Shown here: positions 54,326-64,000 of the stretch, piece after piece
Numbering within the stretch: position 1 is the first letter of the stretch
Layout of the letters: each line of letters begins with the position of its first letter
Origin: Balanoglossus misakiensis
Taxonomy: Eukaryota; Hemichordata
Assembly: GCA_040954595.2 (NCBI GenBank)
Contig: CM082581.2
Span: 2,604,001-2,668,000 of the forward strand
Reading direction: 5' to 3'
Length of the DNA stretch: 64,000 nt
Made by a program: the position numbers and the translations under genes
Notes under the pieces: generated by a model
Seen by the model: the letters and a program-made list of their open reading frames with translations, nothing else
What the model was told of the DNA's origin: nothing
Databases searched by the model: none

Positions 54326-55705
54326 TGACTCTATAAGAGTTCCCTGCACCGCAGCGGTGGGAATAAGAGTTCCCTGCAGCGCAACGATCTGACCGTTCTT
54401 TATTTACTCCTCGGCGACATAAAACGTTTTATTATACACCTAGTGCTGAGAACACTGGATTTTGGCGTGCAATAAAAAGCCGTACTGAACGGTACGTACG
54501 GAACTTAAATAAGTTTTAGGTTTCAAGGCGCCCCAACTCACCGTGTACAGGTATGCGTTGTTATGCGGACGGTTTCAAGGCGCTCCCACTCCAACGCACT
54601 TGAAAGCCAAGTAACATGCAACACAAGAACTAACGGAGATGTAAGATGTATAATAATAAGGTTATTACGAAAATACCACAAAGTATGCACTCGGACATTA
54701 GCGCAGTGCATCGCCCTCCGCTGCGCGTCGGGCGATACTTGGCGCTAATGTCCTCGTGCATACTTTGCGGTATTTTCGTAATAACCTCATATTATTACGG
54801 CCTAAATAACGACTTTTTCGCTCCTTGGTTGGTCACGCGGACGGAAAGACAGGGTTTTAGCGAGTTTATCTATCTCTTTGCTGAGCACTCCATATTCAGA
54901 ATTGCCCAAGTGAACCGCGACAAAAAAACGGCCAAGTTTCTCTGCATGTTTCTTATACCCGACAGATAAAAAACGCAGCGTAGATATTGAAATGAATTGG
55001 ATTTATGAAATTGATAAAAAATACAAAGATAATGTCGTTAAAAGTTCTCACAAAAAAAAACAAAAAAAACAAATGGTCTCGAACCAACATCTGTTGACAC
55101 CTACAGGTAAAAAGGCTAGCCTTCCTGAACCCTTCGCCATCAAGATGTGTACTCGAAAAAGTCGGAACTTTTCCGCACTATATTGCAGCACAACTCCAAT
55201 TAGCGGTGCAAATAAGAGTTCCCTGCACCGCAGCGGTGCGAATAAGAGTTCCCTGCCGCGCAACGATCTGACCGTTCTTTATTTACTCCTCGGCGACATA
55301 AATCGTTTTATTACGGCCTAAATAAGGACTTTTTCGCTCCTTGGTTGGTCATGCGGACGGAAAGACACGGTTTTAGCGAGTTTATCTTTCTCTCTCCTGA
55401 GCACTCCGTATTCACACCTGCCCAAGTGAACCGCGACAAAAATGACCAAGTTTCCCTGCAAGTTTCTTATACTCGACAGATAAAATACGTAGCGTTGATA
55501 TTGAAATGAATTGGCTTTTTGAAAATAATAAAAATTACACTGATAATGTCGTTAAAAATTCTCACACACAAAAAAGAAATGGACAAAAAAGTGGTCTCGA
55601 ACCAACACCAGTTGACACCTTCATGTAAAAGGCTAGCCTTCCTGAACCATTCGCCATCAAGATGTCGTTAAAAGTTCTCACACCCCAAAAAATAGAAAAA
55701 AAGTG
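54326..55705 (-). repeat. Decayed satellite monomers
   Basis: Partial reverse-complement monomers of the 1-7,618 satellite: 54,326-54,440, 54,795-55,320 and 55,321-55,705. They carry the hairpin core, the ctccttggttggtca word and the tRNA-like block with scattered changes. One monomer is interrupted by the foldback element at 54,660-54,786. Confidence 0.88.
54660..54786. mobile_element. 127-bp foldback element
   Basis: Arms ggttattacgaaaatacc, aaagtatgcac and ggacattagcgc pair with gcgctaatgtcc, gtgcatacttt and ggtattttcgtaataacc. The loop (about 54,706-54,740) contains a nested GC-rich hairpin (atcgccc ... gggcgat). It resembles a MITE or foldback transposon. Confidence 0.75.
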
Positions 55706-55706
55706 G

Positions 55707-58480
55707 GCGCTTGGGCCCCTAACGATTCAGAGAGTTTGACAGCTACTCAAACACTTCTTAGTACTTTTCCTATTGATAGCACCATGTCTTCACACAATGA
55801 AATTTCAGGTCGGCCTTCATCAGTCACTAACCTATGTACTCATTGTGTTCCACTCAACATGAATGTTTAGATGATGCTGGGTATGCATCTGAGAATCCAG
55901 CTTGTGACGACGGCACACACTGTTTAGGTATTCCAATTTCACCTACACCGATAGTTACAAATATTACAAGTCAGGATAAACCATACTTTCATCATGATCA
56001 AAAATTGTCCAGCTGTGATACGTTCGCAAAAATTCTAGTGTGCCACAACAGTTACAATCTGAATCCTCCCACGATTGCCACTTGGGCATGGCCCAGGCTA
56101 ATAACAGCGATTATGACTCTAAAAACCGACATTGTGATGGTGGCATTCATAATGCAGACTCCCAATTTCCCCGCCAGTCATCAACAATAACAATCATGAC
56201 ATGCCTGTTGATATATTGTCCAACATGCCACAACATCCACATTCCGGGTCCTCCTACAATAGTAATTGTGATTTTATCCAGGCAGGTATCATAGATGATA
56301 TGCAGCATATCTCAACAACAGATACACTTTCATATCCGCATATGGCAGATTGTGATTTTGAACAAAGTCAGAGCGCTCACATCCCAATAGAGTATTGGCC
56401 ACACCCATTGTCCCCCACAGCCTCACTGTCTATTCAAAAGCATGTCAAAATTTACAATTCAAATTTACCCAATTACAAAGGGTGCCGCGTTCCAGTTCAG
56501 TCAAATCTATGCATTCCAATTTGGCGAGCTAAACTACAAGGGTATGATGACTATGCAGTTTGTGATTTCTTAGAATTTGGATGGCCATTGAATTACACAT
56601 TATCCCATCACCCACTTCCAGTTTCCACCAACCACAAATCAGCAGTGCTGTACCCAGATCACGTAGACAGATATATCTCTAAGGAGGTAGCCCTAGGCGG
56701 TTCAGTCGGGCCCTTTCACGACAATCCCTTTGACAAACCTCTTACGTTATCACCGCTTCAAACTGTTGACAAGAAGGATTCGCCGGATCGGCGGGTGGTT
56801 ATCGATCTGCGTTTCCCTATCGGCCACTCAGTGAATGATGGGATACCTTCTGATTTCTATTTGGACGGGCCTTTTTCCTTGACTTACCCTGGCGTCGATG
56901 ATCTCACTAAGCTTATCAGAATAAAAGGCCCTGGTTGTTTACTTTACAAGCGTGATTTGAAACGGGCTTACCGCCAAATTCCTGTCGATTCGCATGACTA
57001 TTTCCTATTGGGGTACAGGTGGAGAGAAATGATTTTCTTTGACACTAAATTGCCCTTTGGGTTACGAATGGCCTCCATTGCATGCCAGCGCACTACCAAT
57101 GCAGTCCGGTATATATCACAACAGGAGGGAAGCGATTGTGTGAATTATTTAGATGATTTTGCTGGTGCGGAATCAGTCGATAAGGCTGATTTTGCATTCA
57201 CTCAATTGGGCAATTTACTTATTATTGAGCTTGGTCTCGATGAATTATCGGGAAAAGCTTGTTCCCCGTCCCCAGTAATGACCTTCCTTGGTCGACAATT
57301 CAATACTATTGACATGGCTATGAGTGTGCCACAGCAGAAACTTGAAGAAACTAAACAGTACCTCCCCATGTGTGGTTGTCTAGGAAATGGTCTAATAAAA
57401 GATAATTACAGTCCCTTATCGGTAAACTGGCCTTTCTGGCAGGTTGCGTCAGGCCAAGGCGGGTCTTTATCTCACGGTTATTAGACAAGTTGCGCACACT
57501 GCGACGTCAACATCATCGTTTCCATATCAATGCCGAGTTCAAAAAAAGATATTCTGTGGTGGACCTCATACCTAGAGCATTTCAATGGTATATCAATGTT
57601 ACCCACTGGGGATTGGGGGTTCCCAGACCAATTTCTCACCACAGATGCATGCTTACTAGGGGCCGGTGGCACCTTTCTGGTGAGTATTTCCATTGCCAAT
57701 TTCCCCAAACCATTCGTGAAAAAGAATACCACATCAGCATTCTAGAATTCTTGACTGTAATGGTTGCATGTAAACTGTGGGCCACTCAACTAACGGGCAG
57801 ACAATTTATCATTCAGTGAGATAACGAAGCCACTGTTCACGTCCTTGACTCCGGTCGTACGAGAGATGTTGAAATGCGCAAGGGAAATATGGTTCGTTGC
57901 TTCCCAATATCAGTTTCAAATCAAGGCAGTACATGTCAGCGGCCCTTCTAATCGTATCGCAGACATACTCAGCCGTTGGGACACCGATGATCGTAGCCAT
58001 GCCAAATTCATAGAATTGACAGGGGCTAAACAATTGACAGAAAAGCACATTATTCAATTTCACTCATGACTGGTATTTTCTCCATTTTTCACAGGAGCAG
58101 AAGCCTTCAACAAAGGATTAAGAATATTCCACCGAAAGTGGACCTCTACCATTTCCGCTGCTTATGCACATGGGACAATTTCAAATTTTCACTCGCAGTG
58201 GAAGACTTTCTTCCTGTTTTGCATTTTCAATGGTTTGAAGCCAGTTCCTGCCTCCACAACCAGTTTAGCTTTGTTCGTTGGGTGTTTATCGGCAACAATT
58301 AGAAATGTTGGTACCTTGAAAATCTACCTTAATGCAGTTCGCCTGCTACACGAGTTGAATGGTTTTGACGGGCAAGTGGTTCACCATCTGTCTTTATGTT
58401 TAACTTTGCAGGGCATCACACACACCTACCATCAAGTTCCCAAACGCAAATTAGCCATCACGCCTTCTATTTTGCCGTGA
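55707..58480 (+). pseudogene. DIRS-like element fragment: RT, RNase H, recombinase N-part
   Basis: The main frame (56,201-57,484) has VDKKDSPDRRVVIDLRF, YKRDLKRAYRQIPV, TKLPFGLRMASIACQ and catalytic NYLDDFAGAE, a DIRS-type RT. Broken frames continue with RNase H-like TTDACLLGAGGTF, ILEFLTVMVACKLW, an ATVHVLDSGRTRD piece and NRIADILSRW (57,490-58,069). A core-binding-like stretch of a tyrosine recombinase closes at GITHTYHQVPKRKLAITP (58,480). The catalytic recombinase part is missing, and at least four frame breaks and an in-frame TGA at about 57,818 are present. The RT is different from the PAT copy, so it is another family. Confidence 0.82.
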
Positions 58481-58814
58481 TTTTAAAGACTGGTGTTTTC
58501 GTCTGTACAATCCATTCTTGTACAATATTCTCTTTAAATTTCACAAGCTCAGAATAAAATCGTGATATTTGTTTTCAAAGCCAACATTTCACAATAGTTG
58601 AAACCCATGTTGAAATATAAAGGAACTGTTACCCACTATTCAAAACATTGTGATGAAATGCTCGAGACTCAGATCTGGAAAGCCCTTAGTCTGAAATTTA
58701 GCAGTGACTTTCTGGTGACATTGAATGTGATGTACATAATAATTAAACTTTCTGGCCACGTAACCTCCCGCGTTGATCAGTTAAGCTTTTGACTCCTTAG
58801 GTTCATTGCAATAA
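58481..58814. other. Unassigned interval
   Basis: No ORF, repeat or element end recognised between the DIRS fragment and the minisatellite. It may contain the degraded 3' part of the DIRS element. Confidence 0.4.
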
Positions 58815-59131
58815 GACTTAGTATCTCGTGCTCACGACTTAGTATCTCGTGCGCACGACTTAGTATCTCGCGCTCACGACTTAGTATCTCGTGCCCACGA
58901 CTTAGCATCTCGTGCCCACGACTTAGCATCTCGTGCCCACGACTTAGCATCTCGTGCCCACGACTTAGTATCTCGTGCTCACGACTTAGTATCTCGTGCC
59001 CACGACTTAGCATCTCGTGCCCACGACTTAGCATCTCGTGCCCACGACTTAGTATCTCGTGCTCACGACTTAGCATCTCGTGCCCACGACTTAGCATCTC
59101 GTGCCCACGACTTAGTATCTCGTGCTCACGA
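58815..59131. repeat. 21-bp minisatellite (cacgacttagtatctcgtgcc)
   Basis: About 15 tandem 21-bp units with ta/ca and gccca/gctca variants. The unit contains the near-palindromic pair cacgagat / atctcgtg, and the array ends in a single inverted ctcgtgctcacgag. Because the period is a multiple of three, the minus strand shows an artificial heptad-like LSRGHEM frame. Confidence 0.95.
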
Positions 59132-60186
59132 GATTAAAAAAAAATTTTGCTTTACGAAATGTCCCTAACGGGCTTTCATACATATCACATAAGTCATTTA
59201 TATTTTCATTTTCTATGGTGTTGATTTGAAACCCAGTCAGTATCTCATATTCTGTTCCACATAGAAACAAACTTTCAGCCTCATTTACCATAAAGCTCCT
59301 ACCCTAGGAGATAGGTGCCGTTAATCAGAATTTTTGGTAAGGAAGGTTTGAGAAGTCAATTATATGTAAAAAATGGTGCTGATTCCATAAAAGTCAGTCT
59401 TATTGACCCCACTCAAGACAAAATTCAGTATATGCTTGAATTTGGAATCATTTTTCATTCTCTTTTGTATATATTCACAGTGCTACAACATATTTTGTAT
59501 GCTAGAACCTTAATATATATGTCGGAGTATGATAGGCTGTCAAACATTCATTTGGCGGCCATATTGGATTTATGCAAAATATAAAGTGCAAATGCAAATA
59601 TTTTTTTTAAAAATTGTTTCAAATGTCATAGAGGTAGATTTGAATAAAACATACTAAAATTGCTTGCGTATTACCCGTTAACTGCCCAAATATGTTTTTT
59701 TAAGAATACTGTTCACCATATTGAATTTATGCAAATTATGAAAACTGCCCATGTCAAATATTATTCCAAAATGTTTCTTCATGAACATGACATATTTTTA
59801 AACTTTAAAATCATGGAAAAATAATAAGAAGATGGTGAAAAAAAGAATCCTTTAGCTTTTAAGATTTTTTGTATTAGTAAAATCTTTGCAAACTTATAAG
59901 GTTGACAATCTCTTGACATAAAAATAAACTAAAAAGAAGACTTTCGCCAAAACGCACAGCATGACTGAACTTTTGAGTAAATGTAGTATAACATGTCATT
60001 AATTAAATTAACTTTATTTAATTGTAATTGTATTTAATTTTCCTTACGTGTACTTTAGTTTGAGTTTGGCAGCTAGTTGAAAATATATAATTTGGATACT
60101 GTTGATCGTAAAACTCATCCAAATTGACCTTACTGCCTGATGGAGTACATGGTGTACTTTTTGAAATATCTGTAATGGGAGCTATC
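59132..60186. other. AT-rich interval without recognised genes
   Basis: About 1 kb with poly-A/T tracts. Two diverged stretches share ccatattg(g/a)atttatgcaaa (about 59,559 and 59,717), hinting at an old repeat. No coding sequence supported. Confidence 0.4.
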
Positions 60187-60754
60187 AGTCAATCAATCAA
60201 TCGAAAACATTTATATGGCGCCAATATCCAGAGTACGGTTCAGTGGCGCCCGATGGTTGTTCACACACTGTAGGCTTTTTTAATGATGTACGTTCAGTAA
60301 AATTGAAAGTATTGTCATTTTTTTAATTGTGGATTTTTTTATTCTCCTTTGTATGTATAATGAAAATCCGTAATAAAATATAGGGGTCACCGCGCTTGTT
60401 TTTGAAATACAGAGCCATGAATTTGGTCGATAATAGAAGAAATCTGCTGACTCAGCATTTTTCACCAATGGTTTGTCTATGGGCAAATTTTTTAACGCAA
60501 TTTATCTCAAAATAGAGCGCGGTGACCCCTATATTTTATTTGACCAATGAATTTATATTTGCTGGACTGAGCTATGTGTAAGATTTCGTGAAAATGACAA
60601 TAGTAGAAGTTTGTTTTCTGGCGATTATCAATGTAATCCTATGGGAAAAAGACCGGGCGCGCAGTGTTTCCGGTTTATGTTCTGCGCGTACATCCTTAAA
60701 CAAGTAAGTCTGCAGTTTCCCCTTAAAAGCGTCTAGACAGGGAGCTAGAGGCAT
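60187..60754 (-). mobile_element. 3' end of a non-LTR element with (ATTG)n tail
   Basis: The minus strand reads PCLDAFKGKLQTYLFKD (60,735-60,690), the FKxxLKTxLF-type end common to CR1/L2-like RT proteins. An untranslated region follows, ending ggcgccatataaatgttttcg and a tail of attgattgattgac (60,187-60,203). A MITE interrupts the untranslated region. The same end recurs at 62,984-63,030. Confidence 0.6.
60372..60540. mobile_element. 169-bp MITE with 25-bp inverted repeats
   Basis: Perfect terminal inverted repeats start aataaaatataggggtcac (60,372-60,396) and are mirrored at 60,516-60,540. The interior is AT-rich and non-coding. Target duplication is not clear. It lies inside the 3' region of the non-LTR element. 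Confidence 0.85.
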
Positions 60755-62157
60755 ATGCCTGCTTGGTTCGCTTCGGTGAATGTATTTTCGACGGACATAA
60801 GTGCAGATTTCTGCAGCACAAAATAATAAGTCTAGTACTTCTCTGATTGGGTGCTATCTTCACAGAGGACGTTGGTGTGGAAGGACGAGTCCAGCAGAAG
60901 GTTTTCTTCAAGCAGCTCCATGCCTGACTTCTTTTGCTCCAATGCACAGACGATGATACTGACAAGATTTTTGAGTGACCTTATATTATGAAGAAAAGCA
61001 ATCAGTTATATCGGTACGTTAAGAGATTGTAACCGGGGCGTTTGTTCAGATTCGGTATTTTGTTCATGAAATGAGTGGAAACACTTTGATCAGAATCACT
61101 CTCCACTCAGTATGCTTAGGACCTGAGTTAAGAATAACATTGACATTGACCGAGATATTTTCGTAAATAGCCGTACTCATATTGATGGTTGCATTAATTA
61201 CTTTTGCATCTTATTTTAAGTAATGTGTTCTCATCCGAGGAAGTTTGCAGTTCTGTAAATTCGTCTTCAGACTCAACTGCTTCACATTTTTAATCTGAGA
61301 GGAATGTTCTTCATCACTATCCGAATCAACATCGTCTATTGAGCGCCTGGCTATGAAACCATCGCCACATCTGCATCAATAGTTAAATCTCCAGGCAAAA
61401 CAGCTGTCTCATTAACATCCGTCATGTTTACTCTGACATTCATGATAAACATGCAGCACTATAGACATTTGTGTTGCAAGATTTGAATGAAATTCATCTC
61501 CGCATGTGAAGGAAGGACAGACCGAAATTTGTACGCCCCACTGGAACATGGCCATGGGGACAAACAGACCTATTGCAATTACCTCACAACCATCAACTGC
61601 TGCCATGGGCGGTATTTCGAATTCCGTTCCAGGAAAAAAAAAACAACAACACAGGTTTGAAGTCATAGCGAACTAAAGTATATACGTTTATTAAAATAAC
61701 ACTAATTATAATCAAATAATTCCGATCATATCCATCCATATTCCAAATATATTCAATCAATTATCACATTTATGTGGCACATTGTACAGACAAACACAAC
61801 ACAATACAGCACAGGTATTACAGTTAGTCCAAAAAGATATCCTCCAGTAGTTGAATGTACGCATGTGCACATAATAACTACCTAGATCTATAGTGAATAT
61901 GTCCTCAAGACATTGGAAACCTGCGATAATTAATACACCTGTGCCACATTTGTTCAAAAATAAATGTAGTTACAATTCAATTCCAATACTGTTTAAATGC
62001 AGACTTTATTTATTTAGCTTAATCCTTATTATTAAATGTAATAAAGCGACAGTGTTGCGCTTACTGTAAGAAAAACCTAACTAGCAATCATAAATGATAT
62101 TTTGCATTCGATCATTGAGTCAATAACATGGATAAAGCTCAAAGCCAGAACAGTAAT
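60755..62157. other. Unassigned interval upstream of the last host exon (3' flank)
   Basis: No supported gene. Short frames at 60,723-60,965 and 61,412-61,666 (minus) have no recognised domain. A 12-codon ATG frame on the minus strand near 61,605 ends at a GAG|GTAATT that could be a donor, which is too weak to call. Part of this should be the 3' untranslated region of the membrane-protein gene. Confidence 0.4.
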
Positions 62158-62309
62158 CTATGTGTCATTTTGCAACTTCGGAGCAGGGTCTAGGTTTCTT
62201 ACAAAACGCGAAATCCCGATGACCAACACAATATGCACAGCCAGATATGCAGCGATAAAGCATAGGACTAGAACCATGAAAGTGTTGCCATTGTTACCGA
62301 GTTCGTCAC
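62158..62309 (-). CDS. Host gene last coding exon: transmembrane segment and short tail
   Basis: A 3' splice site (TTTTTTCTTGACAG) ends at 62,310. The exon then reads GDELGNNGN, a hydrophobic helix TFMVLVLCFIAAYLAVHIVL and a basic juxtamembrane ISRFVRNLDPAPKLQNDT before a TAG at 62,158-62,160. Entry phase is 1. This fits the C terminus of a type I single-pass membrane protein with a short cytoplasmic tail. Family not identified. Confidence 0.7.
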
Positions 62310-62537
62310 CTGTCAAGAAAAAATATTGATAGCAAAAAAGCTTAAAGTGCAGAATATGAGGCCTTGGGCTATAGGCGTGGTCAGGATTCATTCGGGTTAC
62401 TTGTGACGTTGGCAGGATCCATTCAGGTTACTTATGAAATACAGAATTATATATTTGCGAGCATAACCATCTATATATTCAATAAAATCACTAGGCAAAT
62501 ATATTTTACCATTGACTGGTACATGGCCAATCAAAAA

Positions 62538-62606
<69 letters not shown>

Positions 62607-62821
62607 ACATCAGCAGCACAGCGTGGCCTAGCACAGACAACCATAAATGCAGCCAGAAGACAAAACCGTGAAAGAAAGATGCACGGACCTCTGGCAAAAT
62701 AAAGAAGTGATATCATGCAGGTGTTTCAAAAATATTAAGGCCGCCCAGTCTCATTTTATATTATTTGATTGTGTTTTGTTTCTACAATTGTGATTGTGAA
62801 GCACAGTGGGCCTATACTTAC
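62310..62821 (-). other. Host gene intron with (CA)n microsatellite
   Basis: A 512-bp intron from a strong GTAAGTATAGG donor (62,821) to a CTTGACAG acceptor. It carries a (CA)n run at 62,539-62,606 on the plus strand. Confidence 0.7.
62539..62606. repeat. (CA)n microsatellite
   Basis: About 34 nearly uninterrupted CA dinucleotides with a single aac interruption near 62,590. Confidence 0.98.
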
Positions 62822-62983
62822 AGCGGGGCACTTTCGAATCGCCATCGACAACACTAATGCTTGGGAAATGTTGGCACAGTGGACCTTTACATGCAGTATG
62901 AGGAGAGAAGATGCTGGCGTCGATTGTATCTGTTGATATGGAGACAGAATCAGTGTGGGCTCCCTCAACGTCTGGTTCAGTCC
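62822..62983 (-). CDS. Host gene exon: Ser/Thr-rich extracellular stem
   Basis: Minus-strand coding segment reading GTEPDVEGAHTDSVS, DTIDASIFSPHTACK and SISVVDGDSKVPR, closed by a GTAAGT donor at 62,821 in phase 1, which joins correctly to the last exon to give a Cys codon. No acceptor lies directly upstream; instead a repeat tail (62,984-63,030) precedes it. The composition suits a glycosylated stem near the membrane. Confidence 0.6.
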
Positions 62984-63050
62984 CATCAATCAATCAATCA
63001 ATCAACAAAGTTTATATAGCGCCAAAATCCCCCCCCCCCCATGCACTACA
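62984..63050 (-). repeat. Short non-LTR tail fragment and C homopolymer within host coding sequence
   Basis: Sense order: a G run (63,029-63,040), attttggcgctatataaac, then ttgattgattgattgatt. This matches the 3' terminus of the non-LTR element at 60,187-60,260. It separates two host coding segments that lie in different frames. An exact frame depends on the homopolymer length. Confidence 0.7.
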
Positions 63051-63330
63051 GTTGTAGCCGTTATAGTAGGGTTTTCCTTCAAGATGAAACCAGACACGCT
63101 CTCAGTGCCCTTGTAATCAGGGATGTCTGTCAGAACTTCGTTATCTGTCGTTTCGTATCGCTGCATTACGGTTAACTCTAACGAGGATTCTGTTTCAGTC
63201 ATTCTAGTTTCAGATTTAGCATCAGCGCCAGTATCTTCTGTGACATCTGTTGACATTTTTGAATAACTGGTGTCAGTAACATCAGAGCTAACATGGTCTG
63301 TATACCCAGGTGTATTCGACACTGGTTCAC
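63051..63330 (-). CDS. Host gene exon: Ser/Thr-rich extracellular stem, upstream part
   Basis: Starts after a TTTTACATTACAG acceptor (63,331) in phase 1 and reads EPVSNTPGYTDHVSSD, DTGADAKSETRMTETES and LELTVMQRYETTDNE to GFILKENPTITATT. It is rich in Thr, Ser and acidic residues, with sequons such as NPT. No domain recognised. The upstream exons lie beyond what I can detect, possibly outside the window. Confidence 0.55.
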
Positions 63331-64000
63331 CTGTAATGTAAAACCCACAAGATATAACTGGTTTAGGATAAGTGGTATTCAAAGAAGCGTTGGGTCACAA
63401 AAGGGCGCCATGTTTACTTCGGCTTGTATTAGTGATTCATTGAAGTCTGTTAGGTCCATATCTGACAAGAAACTGCCACGCTGAATATTGCAATTTCTGG
63501 TAACATCATTCATTCAAACTGCAATAAATCGATGGTGCAGATCGGATACACCTCTTAGTAAAACGGGTTTCCCGTTTATTTTTGGAGGACGTTTACACTT
63601 ATTTTGTCTGCCGGTAATGTGGATAATGTAACGTTCTCGCGACGAAGGTTTTATTAGACACGCAAGAGAGAACCAATACAAGAAGTGGCGATGCAGTTCT
63701 TTTCTGAGATGGCGACATTTCAGTACTTGCATGTCGCAATCGTTCGTGACTCAAGTTACATTAGAGTTCAACATATTAACAAACATGGTACAATTATTAC
63801 GCCACAACTTTGCAATACAATGAAACTGCACACAACACCACATTTAGATTGTGCAAAAACAGACCTACACTAGCCCACAAATATAAATAATCTCAATTCA
63901 GCGCGGACTTTTTCATCAACAGTTCCAGTTTTACCTAGTGTGAACATGGTATCAGTCTACAGTTTGGTTCAATGTGGTTCAACCACATGCAGTAAAAACC
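63331..64000. other. Probable intron or flanking DNA of the host gene
   Basis: No supported exon or repeat. A gggtttcccgtt-rich stretch near 63,555 and ordinary AT-rich sequence; nothing further can be said. Confidence 0.4.

Noticed and set aside
58777-59097. Heptad-repeat protein (LSRGHEM) on the minus strand
   Set aside because: It is an artefact of a 21-bp minisatellite whose period is a multiple of three; no start context or flanking domain.
62397-62716. Cys/Val- or His/Thr-repeat proteins
   Set aside because: Translations of the (CA)n microsatellite in the host intron.

Overview
This is a eukaryotic, almost certainly invertebrate animal, genomic window made up nearly entirely of nested transposable elements and satellite DNA. 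The evidence is an AT-rich sequence with spliceosomal introns and a mix of BEL/Pao, Ty3/Gypsy, DIRS-order (tyrosine-recombinase), Tx1/L1-type and CACTA-type elements plus minisatellites. That mixture is typical of marine invertebrates such as lancelets, hemichordates, echinoderms and molluscs; I cannot name the species. The only sequence resembling a host gene is a set of 3' exons of a single-pass membrane protein near 62.2-63.3 kb (minus strand).

Layout. 1-7,618: a satellite with a ~1,524-bp higher-order period made of three ~500-bp monomers; each monomer has a tRNA-like Pol III promoter block and a hairpin. 7,619-12,208: the 3' half of a BEL element (minus) with its 989-bp 3' LTR abutting the satellite. 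12,209-14,676: the 5' half of a divergent Gypsy-like element, here called GyA (plus). From 24,395 outward the same order returns in reverse: GyA, BEL, BEL LTR, satellite. The two sides form an inverted duplication with arms of ~7 kb or more. Between the arms lies the rest of the right GyA copy (14,768-15,400 and 22,167-24,395). A 6,766-bp PAT-like DIRS element (15,401-22,166) interrupts it, with split direct repeats, gag, RT-RNase H-methyltransferase and tyrosine recombinase, and apparent introns.

The right arm is broken at 30,200-43,067 by a CACTA-ended DNA element with a TA target duplication. The uninterrupted left arm shows the empty site. This DNA element carries a BEN-like coding remnant and a nested, nearly intact Ty3/Gypsy retrotransposon (34,784-42,330) with 387-bp LTRs, a tRNA-Ser primer site, an RRM/PNMA-like Gag and a likely -1 frameshift site.

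44,135-45,993: satellite in inverted orientation. 45,994 to ~52,080: decayed Tx1/L1-type LINE (minus) inserted in a satellite monomer. 52,141-52,540: minisatellite. 54,326-55,705: satellite remnants with a foldback element. 55,707-58,480: decayed DIRS-like RT/RNase H/recombinase fragment (plus). 58,815-59,131: 21-bp minisatellite. 60,187-60,754: 3' end of a non-LTR element with an internal 169-bp MITE. 62,158-63,330: host exons.

The nesting gives an order of events: satellite; BEL into satellite; GyA joined to BEL; inverted duplication; CACTA into the right arm; Gypsy into CACTA. The PAT insertion lies in a part of GyA that is present only once, so it cannot be dated against the duplication.
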